From Antedon mediterranea (lineage: Eukaryota; Echinodermata; Crinoidea; Comatulida; Antedonidae), in the NCBI RefSeq assembly GCF_964355755.1, contig NC_092675.1:20722912-20786911 (forward strand): DNA of 64,000 bases. Reading direction: 5' to 3'. The position numbers and the translations under genes are program-made. The notes beneath the pieces are model-generated. The model made no database searches, was not told the origin of the DNA, and was given only the letters and a program-made list of their open reading frames with translations. Positions 34,001 through 45,667 of the stretch are shown piece after piece. Position 1 is the stretch's first letter, and each line of letters opens with the position of its first letter.

Positions 34001-37000
34001 AAGAACGGACGGCCATCAACAGCTTTAGACATACACACACAAACAAACATGCATATTCAATTTTAATATTTCATGAATATAATTATTTGTTTATAGCTGA
34101 TTTTCTGCCAATTCTTGGGCAGAACTTAAACCCGGAGTTTATATCTGTGTGCAACAACGCTACTTGGGCAATAGGAGAGATATCTATTCAAATGGGTAAA
34201 TCATTTTTAACTAATTTGTTTAAATAAAAAAAAATTAAAAAAATTAAAACTAAATTGTGTGTTAAACTTAAAAATCTATTTAAATAATTCATAGTTGTGC
34301 CAGTATTTTGATATTTGTCAAAAAGAACATTAAAAGTTTTTTTAAAATTTAATTTGAAATATATTTTAAGACTAATGGCAGAATCAACCAGATATCTAGC
34401 CACGGAGCTCAAATACTTTGTTTTAAATTTTTTTAAAACCTTTTGTAGGTAGTTCAATGGCTGAATATATCCCCTTGGTATTAAATCAGTTGATTGAGAT
34501 TATCAACAGGCCGAACACGCCAAAAACATTACTCGAAAATACAGGTTAGTAAAGTCTACTATAATATGTGCACATGTCGTCAGCGACATGAAGAGAGACT
34601 AACCGTCATAAGAGTCATTTGATATATTAATGCGTTTTGCAAAAAAACACGGTTTAGTAGAGGGCTTTACAAAACACATAATTTTAGCTTTAAGAAATTG
34701 TCATTTATATGTTTTATTTAGACGGCTGTAAAGCTAGACAATTCAGCTATTAAAAGGTGTAATTTTATTGTAATCTTGTTAATTAATTAACTAGTATGTA
34801 ATAAGGCTCAACATTAATGTCAAAATCCATTTTGCGCGCATAGTGTCTATAGCCACATTAGTGTCACATTGGGGCGTCGCCGACGATATGCATGATCACC
34901 CTCTAAAAAAGTCTATATATTCTCACAGAATAATCATGTTTTTTTCTAACAGCTATCACTATTGGTCGTTTGGGATTTGTTTGTCCAGAAGATGTAGCGC
35001 CGATGTTACCACACTTTATACGCCAATGGTGAGTGAGTTTTCTTTTATAATACCTAAGTGTATCCTTGCCATTGTATTGGTTGATTTCATATCACATGCA
35101 TTATTAATCTTAAATTTTTCTCATTTTCAAGGGTTAAGGTACTATTGTCCATTAAGCTTTTTGTAAAAGAATTTTATTCATTAGACTTTTTAATAATGCG
35201 TGACTAAAATCCAAACTTTATTCTGTTGATAACTGCTCTAATCTATGGACAAAATTGATAAAACAAATAAGTAATTTTGATATTACATAAGGATAATATT
35301 TTCATGAGTTATTTAACTAGATTTTGCCTCATTGAATAGAACAATCAAGCATTTTATTTGGACAAATATTCCTGTAAAATGTTTTTGTTTATGTTCAGGT
35401 GTACGTCATTACGTAATATTCGAGACAATGAGGAGAAAGATTCAGCATTCCGTGGTATCTGTGCTATGATTAGTATTAATCCAAATGGAGTTGTTCAGGT
35501 TAGTTGTGTTCTTACTTTTAATATCTATCAGCTATTGGTAGATTTAACTATAGTAAGCAAAAGTTAATGGGCAATTAGGATTTTCTTATTTAAACTGTAT
35601 TATTAAACATATATTTAGTTAAGAATTTTTCAGAGACAAAAGGATTCAGATAATAAGCATAGTGTCAGAATAATGAACCATGTACAGTAGATTACATTTA
35701 TTTAGTCAAGATAATTTAATAGACAAAAGACATATAATCCATTTAGTATTAATGCCTTAAAATATTAAACTATATGTCTAAAAATAGAAAACTATGTACA
35801 CTGTACGAAAGCACTGTAAATAATGTGGCTTTTGATCACACCATTTTCTGCCCGAAAAGCTTGGCTAATCTCGCTTGGATAAATATGTACCTGTTATGTT
35901 TGAGTGTGCCTTGTTTCTTTGTAAATAGCGACCAGGAAGTTGGGTACAGTTGTGTGCAATTGCTTGGCTTAAGGCCAGCCTTGACCCTTGCTACAAGTGC
36001 GCTAGCACATTCAGGAAATGTGTTTTGTTATATAGGTGTAATATTACCATTAACAATTATAACCTGAGCAATTTTCAAAAAAAAATCAAAAAAATCAAAA
36101 ACTTGTTTGTAAATCATCATCATTTGTGGTAGTTTATTTTTATGTAGTTGATGTTATTTATGTAATACAAGTACTGTAAACATTGCAAGGCGTTATATGA
36201 TTGTTCTGTGCATCCTAGTGAGCTAAGAAAACATGATAAAAACACCCAATATTATACAAATAATGAATGATTATGAGTGTAATAGTACAAATAATGACAT
36301 GAAGTGAATGATGAAAGGTTATATATCAACGAGGCGACAGCAGAGTTTATAAATATAAAACATTCATTATTTGTTTTATATAACATCTAAATCGATTCCT
36401 GTCATTTGAATCAAATAAAAGGTAGGCCTAGCCAAGACCTACATTCGATTTACATTGATTAAAGCAGTAACATTTGGTTTTTAATAATTATAGTAAATAT
36501 TATTTATAATTTATATGGATTTTATAAATGCACCTACTGTTAGTGTTAATTATGTCAACAAACGATCAAACAATCCTAGGCGAACAGATTTTTTTTTTCA
36601 TACACGAAAAAAGTACTATTAAACGATAGTGCGTACTATTGCACGCCATGTGACCCACAATCGTTAAATCAAATCACAGGAATTTATTTAGGTGTTATAT
36701 GAATTAATATACAATATGTAACAAACAGTTAGCAATTTAGCAATGGACAATATCCTACTTTCTATATATTACTATAATAATTAATTAATAAATTTTCAGT
36801 ATATCACCGGGCTGTTTAGAATTAATGTTCTTTGCCTGTTGTGTGTATATAGTTATGGTTATAAAACATTTAAATTTGGCCTTTCGATTTATTTACTGTA
36901 CTAAAAATTTATGGTGGGAAATGTTGTGTGAAGACAATAGTACAGGCTACTTATTGCACTTTGTTATACTACAGTGCATTGTATTGTTGCCACAAATAAA

Positions 37001-38079
37001 CACTTCCTTATACAGCAATTTGTACCAGGTACAGTAAAAACAGAATTGGGTTGTTCAAGGTGAAATCAGGTCAACTCGCAATGATAAAATTGCTGGATAA
37101 ATCTTTTTTTGACCTGAATAATTCCTAATATATCTTTTCTAATATTTATATATTAAATAATTAATGGTATTGTATGTTTTTTTATTTTTTAGGATTTCAT
37201 ATTTTTCTGTGACGCAGTTGCCTCATGGGTTAATCCAAAAGAAGATCTAAAAGAAATGTTTTTCAAGGTGAGAAAAAAACATATGTTTGTATAGTGCATA
37301 TGATAGTGTGATTACTACTATCCTTCCTCGGTTGAAGAAATGATTATGCCCTCTATTGACCTGCAGTGCAGTGCAGTGCCTACCATGATGAACACGTCCG
37401 GAGATGATGCCTTCTCTTTTAAATAGTGTACTTTATCGAATTGTGCACATGTAAATTGTGTGTACACGCTTTACGTCCCATCCGAAAGATGATACAATGG
37501 AGTAAAGCATTTTGCCTAAGGATATAAGCTATGTCATACAGACTGGTCTTGAACCCATGCCTCTTATCCTTTACGCCTTTATGTCGCTCTTGGTATATGG
37601 TTTGTAAATTTCACTTGTTAAAAAAGAAAGCTTTCAATTGTGTGGTTCATACCAATGGCATCAACTGATGTCTTTACACACTTAACTCGCTTTTTTTATA
37701 TAAGTAGTACAAATTATTATTCAACATCAAAGTAGTTTCTTTTCTCATGCAAATCTTCATTCAGCATCACAATGTGTAATCTACTACTAGTATTGTATTA
37801 CAGGTAGAAATATGTACATCAAAAGTGGTAAAATTATGCTAATTTTCAGAAAGCACATCACCAATTATTGTAATAGTGTTTCTATATAATACATATATAT
37901 ACAGATATTTTGTAGCCTATGTACCAGATAAATGCATTCTTGCTAATTTAAATTTGTTTGGTGTGTAATAGATCTTGCAGGGTTTCAAAAACGAAGTAGG
38001 TGAGGAAAATTGGAGACGCTTTTCGGACCAGTTCCCTGCGCCACTTCGGGAACGTCTAAAATCACAATATAGTGTTTAG
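19046..38079 (+). CDS. TNPO1: transportin-1/2, nuclear import receptor (karyopherin beta-2)
   Basis: Imports PY-NLS cargo such as hnRNP proteins and releases it on RanGTP. Exons: 19046-19156, 20172-20247, 20723-20979, 21489-21622, 22029-22110, 22889-23011, 23572-23690, 27741-27909, 28424-28484, 28972-29124, 29761-29933, 30827-31051, 31457-31651, 32545-32703, 33169-33256, 34097-34195, 34449-34544, 34953-35028, 35399-35498, 37193-37267, 37972-38079. This gives 892 residues against about 890-898 in vertebrates, with near-identical blocks throughout ([58 protein letters not shown]). It is a HEAT-repeat solenoid; the acidic H8 loop is at about residues 322-378. An in-frame ATG at 18989 would add 19 residues, but the ATG at 19046 has the better context (A at -3, G at +4) and matches the family N-terminus. 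TNPO1 versus TNPO2 cannot be decided; invertebrates usually have one gene. Confidence 0.97.
21002..21142. mobile_element. MITE family 1, copy g
   Basis: Left end AAAGCTCTGTCTACACAG, right end GTTTGATAGTGTAGACAGAG followed by CTTAA. It begins about 23 nt after the donor of transportin exon 3. Confidence 0.85.
22545..22815 (-). mobile_element. tRNA-derived SINE (Leu/Ser-like head)
   Basis: On the minus strand it starts with a pol III A-box match, TGGCTGAGCGG (complement of 22801-22811), as in tRNA-Leu/Ser, then a weak B box GGTTTAAGATTC (complement of 22745-22756). The body includes GGCACTTTAAAGAACC and CTTCCGAGAAGAATAGGGG. It lies in transportin intron 5. I cannot name the family. Confidence 0.6.
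23275..23548. repeat. 17-bp minisatellite within a pogo-like element
   Basis: About 15 tandem units of GTGTCCCCTGATTAGTG, with variants ending AGAAG and, toward the 3' side, GAATAGTG and CAGAATAGTG. It ends in AGAGGTATTGAGATATACTG, which looks like a pogo-like terminus, and is preceded by ACAGTGTCCCATTAATAAGG. I infer that the array grew from the body of such an element. It sits directly upstream of transportin exon 7 (23572). Confidence 0.85.
23747..27682. repeat. 28-bp minisatellite, about 140 units, with higher-order structure
   Basis: The unit is GATAGATGTTGCATATTG plus CTCTAGCCAA, repeated head to tail for about 3.9 kb in transportin intron 7. The main polymorphism is ATTG versus ACTG after GCAT. 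Two units (at 25931 and 26935) have the same 4-bp deletion. The first eight units and roughly the last sixteen are all of the ATTG type, and several near the right end carry AGTCAAG; the variant types are in the middle. There are no interspersed spacers, so this is not a CRISPR-like array. A 1,004-bp block is duplicated (see findings). Confidence 0.98.
28762..28970. repeat. tandem duplication of about 100 bp before transportin exon 10
   Basis: The words GCCTGGGAATTA, ACCTAAAGTCTGAC, TTTACCTTTC.AATACC and AACTAAAGCC.GACTTAAA occur in the same order twice, offset by about 95-104 bp. The second copy ends in the acceptor region of the exon starting at 28972. Confidence 0.75.
29342..29522. mobile_element. 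MITE family 2, copy 1
   Basis: Terminal inverted repeats AAGCGTGGTTCCCACTAG and CTAGTGGGAACCAAGCTT surround a CpG-rich body with a nested hairpin AATCACAAGCGA / TCGCTTGTGATT. It lies in transportin intron 10 and is almost identical to the copy at 42833. Confidence 0.9.
30145..30690. repeat. 42-bp minisatellite, about 13 units
   Basis: The unit (GAGGTATGTTACCTGCTTAC, then TATGTATTGGGTCAATAGGG, then TA) is repeated head to tail in transportin intron 11. Because 42 is divisible by three and the unit lacks stops in one frame per strand, long open frames appear on both strands. These are artefacts of the repeat, not genes. Units toward the 3' end carry GCTTGCTA in place of GCTTACTA. Confidence 0.95.
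31114..31350 (+). mobile_element. tRNA-derived SINE
   Basis: An A-box-like TAGTTTGATGG at 31123 and a B box GGTTCAAATCC at 31161-31171 are 38 bp apart, as in a tRNA promoter. The tRNA-like head continues into unrelated sequence without a cloverleaf that would make a functional tRNA. It lies about 60 nt after transportin exon 12. The 3' boundary is uncertain. Confidence 0.6.
31652..32544. other. transportin intron 13
   Basis: An 893-nt intron. It contains a run of T at about 32290 and short AT-rich tracts. I see no coding remnant or recognisable transposon. Confidence 0.5.
35499..37192. other. transportin intron 19 (large)
   Basis: A 1.7-kb intron of mostly AT-rich unique sequence. Open frames in it are short and do not resemble known proteins. 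I see no transposon with clear ends. Confidence 0.5.
37355..37578 (-). mobile_element. SINE with conserved central domain
   Basis: On the minus strand it carries a B-box match GGTTCAAGACC (complement of 37543-37553), then CCTTAGGCAAAATGCTTTAC and CTTTCGGATGGGACGTAAAG. The last words belong to a widely shared SINE central domain as I recall it. It is located in transportin intron 20. The A box is degraded. Confidence 0.6.
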
Positions 38080-38568
38080 CAGTAAAGAAAGTATGATTTG
38101 AGTAAGTAAAATGTTGATTTGGATGGAAATCTAGGTCTAAAGCTCCCTATACACTATCAAACTAGTTTGATGTGCCCAAATATGGTAGTGATATACTTAA
38201 ATATAGTAGCGATGTGTCATCATGTTCTTATATGGGCACATCACATTTTATGTCACAAAGTTTGATAGTGTAGATATTTAGGCTTGTTTTCCACTAAGCG
38301 AATATGTGGTTTGTTTGATTTTCGGTGACAGATCACTGTGTGGGTGATGTGTATTGCTGGTTTGATTAGATACAATTGAGAGTTTTATGTCAATAAATGC
38401 CATAAATAAAAAACAAATGTTTTTTCAGAGAGAATACTGACGAAAGAAGAAGATGCCCCACCAGGGCTGAGCAGGGATAAGGAAGTTCATATTTACCATC
38501 ATATTGCTTCCAAGGATAAACTTATACCAATACCTGCACCCCTGCCTAGTTAAGTGCATGAATAGCTG
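38080..38568 (+). other. transportin 3' UTR with candidate introns
   Basis: After the stop codon the exon can continue to 38101, followed by a strong donor GTAAGT (38102-38107). A pyrimidine-rich acceptor TTTTTTCAG ends at 38428. The exon 38429-38568 would then be followed by another strong GTAAGT, with a good acceptor (CTGCTTTTGCAG) ending at 38946. The middle exon is open for 41 codons from its first base (ERILTKEEDAPPGL...) and then stops. I know of no homologue for this peptide, so a spliced 3' UTR is the simplest reading. Confidence 0.45.
38139..38284. mobile_element. MITE family 1, copy h
   Basis: Left end AAAGCTCCCTATACACTATC, right end AAGTTTGATAGTGTAGATAT. It lies inside the candidate 3' UTR intron of transportin, about 37 nt after its donor. 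Confidence 0.8.
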
Positions 38569-40536
38569 GTAAGTTTTAAGATACTTAAGGGGCATTACAT
38601 CATTTAAGTGAAACTAGGATAAGCCCATCTGGGGCTTGGGGTGGGACGGTGGTGTTAGAACCATCAGCAAAGTAGGGGCGGTTGGATGTCATCAAAGACT
38701 TGTTATACAATGATAGTCTGATAAACATCTTTAGGTTAGGTATCTAAGCTGCAAGAGGGAGGTTACCTAGAAGTTGATAGGATATAAAAACTAGGGTTAA
38801 TGTTTAAGGCAATGGACGTTGTTGTTATAGCAACTTAAGGGTCACAAAATGTAAACGAATTTAAGACGACTACAAAAATGTAAGAGGTTTAAGTGTATTT
38901 TAGGTACACCATATAACTTGTATGGTGCATATGTCTGCTTTTGCAGCAAACGAAAAACATTGATATTGTATCTTAAGCTATAACATCATTTTTATTAACT
39001 TGAACATTTCTAAAAAAATATTTGCCTATATAGTAAGTTAAATAAATTGTAATTTCAAGAAACTAAGTAGGAAAAGCATTAACGTTGAAATAGATTTTGA
39101 TAGAACAAGAATATGTCTTAGTAATTGTCAAGTCAGTGTATGCAAATGTGTGTCACCTTTATTTTATGATGTCTTTTCTTTTTACTGCGTGGCACCAAAG
39201 ATTAAAAGCATTAGTGCATGTTAAACATCTCATGACAGGCTTTATGATTGAGGTTGTCACGATGAGCTGATGACTGTTACAATCTATTGGGCTGTGCCGT
39301 ATCTTAGGTGCTGTGTAGCTTTATTATAAGGTCTCTATTGATAACCTACATCAATCAATTACTCAATCTACAATCATTACACTATGTTATATAATAATTC
39401 ATTACACAAAGAAAATGTTTTCATACAGCATTTTAACTATCCACACTTAAATACTGTACTGTATATGTAGTCATACAATTTATTTCATTGAAATTAAGTT
39501 GCTGTCATAAGGAGTTTGTTTTGTCATCAAAATTTTCTATTATTTAGCATAAATTGTAATTGTAAAACAAAAAACTTACATTTTGATTGTCATTAGGACT
39601 TTTTACTTGCACAACGCAACTACGCTAATACCCCTTTTCGCATTGCCTGGAGTTTAAACACCCTGGGGCAAACACTATCTGTCCTGGTATCTGTTGAGTT
39701 TTGCTAGGTTATATGAAAGGGGCATATGTCTACAAAGCAATCGCAATGGCAAAGGTTTACCCTTTTGTGGCTGCGTTTGTTACAAAAGCAATGAGGAGCC
39801 CTCGCAATGCTGATTGTTTTGTAAATTTACGTCTTTTTATTTTTGTGTGTTGTGTCGTGTAATTGGTTAGTCCATATTAAATGAAATTCAATGACAGAAA
39901 TATTTAAAACAAACTTTTCAGATTGACTGATAATTTGATCCTTGAATTTAAAGCACAGAATTCTGTACATTTATAAAACACAGGAAATTTAGTCATGAAT
40001 GTACGTTAGGAATATCCCTAGCAGATGACTTAAAATCAACTTCATGGTTAACTTACAATTTAAGTGCTAAGGATTAACAAAATAAAATAACGCAAATGTG
40101 ATTTTATATATTTTACTAAATTATTTATCATAATTCATATCAATTTCACACTTTGTCAATTGGCTCTTTAATGTGAAGACTACCTGTTAAATTATACATT
40201 CAATGAGTGTAGAGATAATTAAGATTTAATCTAAATTGTTATGCCTTATAAAAGTTTTTCTATACTGTAGTCACAGATCCTTAATGATTGTAACTTATTT
40301 TACATATACTGTATGATTACATTTTGTTGGTGTTTATATTATCTGTAATTATCACCTAACCTACACAATGCATAACATTATACACAGTACTTGCTGTCAT
40401 TAAATTAACAGGCAAATAAAACCGGAATTCACTCTAATCTTAACTTTCTTAAAATGTATGAACTGAAAACATTACTGTATCCAGTTTTGTGTTTACTTAT
40501 GATGTATATAAAAAGTAATATTCTGATCATTAATTA

Positions 40537-41163
40537 ACATTTTGATGCTTATAAATGACATTCTGTTATACATCACATGTGACATTCTGATACTTAATGT
40601 AACATTCCGATGTTTATAAGTGACATTTTGTTACATATGTCACATTCTGCTTAATACAACATTCTGATGTTTATTAAGTGACATTCTGTTACTTAATGTA
40701 ACATTCTGATGTTTATTAAGTGACATTCTGTTACTAATGTAACATTCTGATGTTTATAAGTTACATTCTGTTACTTTATGTACCATTCTGATGTTTATTA
40801 AGTGACATTCTGTTACTTAATGTAACATTCTGATGTTTATTAAGTGACACTCTGTTACTAATGTAACATTTTGATGTTTATTAAGTGACATTCTGTTACT
40901 AATGTAACATTCTGATGTTTATAAGTTACATTCTGTTACTAATGTAACATTCTGATGTTTATAAGTGACATTCTGTTACTTTATGTAACATTCTGATGTT
41001 TATTAAGTGACATTCTGTTACTAATGTAACATTCTGATGTTTATAAGTGACATTCTGTTACTTTATGTAACATTCTGATGTTTGTTAAGTGACATTCTGT
41101 TAGTTAATGTAACATTTTGATGAGTGTCATTCTGTTAATACAGTAGTACATGTGACATTCTTG
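40537..41163. repeat. approximately 40-bp minisatellite downstream of transportin
   Basis: Imperfect tandem units of the form ACATTCTGATGTTTATTAAG then TGACATTCTGTTACTAATGT are repeated about 15 times. They alternate between 'TTATTAAGTGAC' and 'TTATAAGTTAC' types. Units on the left are most diverged. Confidence 0.9.
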
Positions 41164-42832
41164 GGTGACAATATGCATTTTATAAAGTTATAGATTGATG
41201 TACAGTATTACAGTCTAGGTACCTACTCAAATAATCAAATTAAAAGTAATACATAGTATAATAGTTGCAATAATTGCAATAATACCACTTTTTATAGGTT
41301 ATCAATGTTACTATAGTGCGTAACATTAACTTATTCACAGATGGCAAACTGCAATGCATGTTTCAAAACTGTATGTTCTTGCATAAAAAAAAGTGCTGAC
41401 TGAATAATGCAATGATAATTGTAATGCATCGTATTTAGAAACTTAAGTTTAATTAATTTTGCTGGATCAAAAGATTTATTTAAGCAATAAGATGTATTTA
41501 TTATGACTATAAAATCATAATTAAGTTACAGTAGAAGGTATTACAAACTCTTGCACACTTTCATTAAGAGGACTTTTAGATAAGGTATATTAAGAATTAA
41601 TTTTTGGAGCCAGGAAGCTAGATTTCTAAGTTTTTAAGTGAGTTTATTGTATTTCAATTTCTATAATACCATGAATATCTCGCTTTTAAGATGTTTACTC
41701 TTAACACGCCCATCATATTGTGTTAAGTATCGATAAGTTCTATTGATTTTTATCCCTGTTCCGCAACATATGATTTATGAATGTTAGGGTGAATATTATG
41801 GTTTTAAATCATGGAGAGATATTACTTTGTTCATGATCTAGTCACCCAATATGCTGTAGAAAACTATAGATAATTGATTGCTTTATCAGACACAAGGGTA
41901 TCATTTATCACAGTTTTCTGTATTTAATGAAACTTTGATAAATGTTGAATCTGTGTCGCGGCTTAATTATGTTGCGGAACAGGGATTTATTGAGTATGGT
42001 AGTTGCTCTTTTAGTCCACATAGAAATGTTGTAACACCTGTAAACAGTTTTCAAAATAGTTGTTTTAAATATTCTGTTATGTAAATTGACTTATTTGAAT
42101 GTTACGTAATTATGCAAACAGTAAGAATGTGTTAAAAATAATCTTTCACTTTTCAAATATTAGGTGCCTAAAACTTTTTGAGAGATTGTTTAAAGTTAAG
42201 AATTTAGAATGCATTCATTGCTTTATAGGAAATGATAAAATACAATTTGGATAATCAGGATTTTAACCTTGTATGCAAATGTCTAATCTATATTATACTA
42301 TTTAATAATTCGGAATTGAAATCAAATTTCTTCTTAATAAAGATTTTGTGGTAGGTGCAGAAACTATCACAGCACTGATTGGTACATAAGCATGCAGAGA
42401 TGATAGCTTTTGTGTTATGTGATCAAGAAGTCAAATCAAAATCTTTAAATTTGTATCGCGTTCCTAAAGGATCTAACTTATTGTGCTAATAACAACTAAA
42501 GCTGCTTTCATATCGAACGCTGGCTAGTTTAGTTTGCAATAACTAATTTGTTGAGATTGTGGTGCAGATGCAATTTATTATGTGAAACTCTTATTAAAGT
42601 AGTTCATTCCAAAGTATATATCAAAAACGATAACCAAAACGACTTGATTAATGCATAGGAGTAGGTATATAACTTGATAAATGATTAAAAGCTAGATAAG
42701 ATATTGACAAAGTGTAGATGAACAAATTTGTAGTCATTTAGAATTGGCCTTGTGCATAATTCCATCATTTCTTCAGAACAATACATTGTGATGTGAACGC
42801 AATAATATTCGCCAAAACAGAAAGGTTTCCTT

Positions 42833-43013
42833 AAGCGTGGTTCCCACTAGCGACGCAACACAAGGACGTAACGCAACGCAAGTGAATTGACCAATCACAA
42901 GCGATGGCTTATTCGCTTGTGATTGCTAACTGTCTATAACTTCGCTTGTCATTGGTTAAAACGCTTGCGTCGCGTTTACGTCCTTGCGTTACGTTCTAGT
43001 GGGAACCAAGCAT
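42833..43013. mobile_element. MITE family 2, copy 2
   Basis: Same termini and body as copy 1. Within the element I count three internal differences from copy 1, all at CpG dinucleotides. Confidence 0.9.
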
Positions 43014-43647
43014 AAGTAACTAATAAGTGACTAACCCATAACATTGCTGTAACACAGTACTGTATAGCAATGTTCATATTCAATTCATGTGATTTAAACT
43101 GGCTGATCAAACTCATAGTTTTGAGAAGACTGTTGAATAAATTCAATAAATTCAGACATCAATGTATGTTGTAAACATGCTTTCAGTCCACAATGCATCC
43201 TTCAAAATGGTGGAATTATGCCAAATGCTATTTGATATTTCAGAATATCTGATTTGTAAACATTGAACAATAGAAATAAGCAAAATAAAATATCTATTAA
43301 GTGTACTTTAAATTTGAAAATCTGAAATTTTTATTTTTGTTAAATCAATTTTTTACTTAAGATATTTTATTTAGGTTTTATTGTGAATTAAGTTAAATAC
43401 GAACTGTATGTGTGTAAGAGAAGGTATATTGGTAATGTCAGATAATTTCAAAGCGTCTATGCTGCTGATGTTAACAAACAAACTAGGGAAAATAATTATT
43501 AATTAAAGTAATACCTGTAGACATTACCTTAAGGAGCTGACAATAAAGTAAGTTATATATGTCGTCAAGGGAATATTTGTCTTGCTACCCATTTTTTTTC
43601 AATTATCACTTTATATAGTCCAGGTTCTAGATGGCGAAAGATAATTA

Positions 43648-44190
43648 TTTTGTCACACATGGCGTTCCATACTCATAATATTTGAGCTCGTTTACAGACA
43701 AAGGTTAAAATTTTGACTGATGGACTAACAACATTAAAAAGACCAGTACAATTGGTCAGTTTCCAACCAGGCCACTTTTTGACAGACATAGTCATTGAGT
43801 GATTACTTAATTAATCTTAACAATTTAGTATTTTTAATATTCAACAAGGATATCATTAAAAACCAATTTGAATAATTTATTTTCGGCAGAAATTTGTTTT
43901 GTCACACATGGCGTTTCACAATCATAATACTTGAGCTGGTTTTTTACAGACAAAAGTTGAAATTTTGATAATACATAATAAAAAGACAATAACTAATACA
44001 TGGGGCAAGTCTAAACAGAGTTGAAGCCACCAGTATGCCTACAATTGGTCAGTTTCCAATCAGACCACTTTTTGACAGACAGACAGACATACTCATTAAT
44101 GTACTGCAATTGTTTTTCATATTCCCCAACAAGAATATCATTAAAAGCCAATTTGAATAATTTAGCAACGTATTTTCAGCAGAAATTTGT
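43648..44190. repeat. tandem duplication, two units of about 250 and 290 bp
   Basis: Both units start TTTGTCACACATGGCGTT (43648 and 43898) and share TTGAGCT(C/G)GTTT, ATTGGTCAGTTTCCAA, CCACTTTTTGACAGACA and CCAATTTGAATAATTTA in order, ending near AGCAGAAATTTGT. The second unit is slightly longer. Confidence 0.85.
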
Positions 44191-44965
44191 ATATGTTTTT
44201 TCTCTCCTATTATGAAAAATGCCGGATCCGCTCCAGTTGACTACTAAAGTTAAATCCTTTTCAAATGTATCCACTGACTGGCCTGGTTTCGAAATGTTAA
44301 AAATTAGAATTTAAAAAAAGCATTTTGTTGCATGAAAACTTCACCTTTTCCATCAAAATAAGCCAATTTATCAAACAGAACAATGTTTATGTTTCGCCTA
44401 CTGTATGTTTCTCAATCATCAAACTTTTATGAGAGAAAAAATGTTCTCATAGATATTAATTGAATGTATAATACCAAACGCGACATCAGGGTTTTCTGCA
44501 CTTTATTCAATTATAGTGCCAAAAATATACTTCTGAAAAGTGCATTATCACCGTTAACTTTCCACTGTGTTTATTATTTCGCAGACAGTAGTCAAATTAT
44601 ATTAGGTTGTCTAAACGGATTGAAATTAATCGTTTAAATCTTCAATCGAAAAAGTATGAAACGCCGAGCATGGTACGCACTGAGCGCATAAGACGTATCA
44701 TAATTTATCATAACATTCCTTGCACGGACAATGCAAACGTACAGATACAACGCAACAATAATTAGGAAATTAGCATCGACAAAAACAGAATTTCGTTTAC
44801 GTATCATAAAACATTTCTGATCTATATTATAATCTGTGACCTGATTGAACCATGGAACATATCCAATTATTCGTATGATTTCTTTATGATTGGACCATAA
44901 TAGCTTTATGATTGGACCATATCTCCGACTGGACTATCTACCTTAGATTAGAGTTAGCCTAAAGT

Positions 44966-45006
44966 CACTTCACCCCTGCCAATCAAGTGATTGACAGGGG
45001 TAAGTG
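44966..45006. repeat. hairpin-forming inverted repeat
   Basis: CACTTCACCCCTGCCAATC and GATTGACAGGGGTAAGTG pair with two defects around a 3-4 nt centre. There is no adjacent gene to which it could serve as a terminator, and the function is unknown. Confidence 0.6.
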
Positions 45007-45667
45007 TGCGTGTTACTAGATACCAATGTGTCATTCAGTATTAGCGTGGTGTAATAGCCATCGCTTCGTTGAACCTGTTAAGAAAATTAGTTAATTATAG
45101 GTAATGTTTTTGTAATAATAATTTTTAAGTGAGTCACATGTCGATATGGAAATTTGTAATTAATAATATAGAGATATCACTGTTCTTATGAAAGCAGCGC
45201 AACAGTACAATGGTCTTCGCACAAAAATGTTCAGACAAGCGGCCGACATGTTGGTTTAACCCCCATGTTTTAATCCCCATGTCCTACATTTTGGGAGGGA
45301 TTGAGGCTAGAAAATGGTAGTTGACAGCTTATGGTCAATTATACATGCTTTGCTAATTTTCTCTGGCCAAGGGCAATGTCCAGCTATGTTATAATCATAT
45401 GATTGCCTTCGTCGATATAGTTAGCGACACAATGTACATCTGTAGTGGACATCGTATCTAGCAAACCACGTCTCAATTATTAATTTTACCAAATTATATA
45501 ATCATAATATATCATTGATTGATATGTGGTTGCCTAAATCGGAACAAAAATATTAAACATATTATAGGCCTAGTATTATCATTTATCCGTATTATCATAA
45601 TTTGATAATAAACAAAACAAAATTATATAATGCAATATGATTATTTTCATTACAATAATAACAACGG

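Noticed and set aside
33251-34100. Possible frameshift in transportin between KPCI and DFLPILG, where vertebrates have alanine
   Set aside because: Joining 33256 to 34097 keeps the frame and simply gives proline in place of alanine, so no break is needed.
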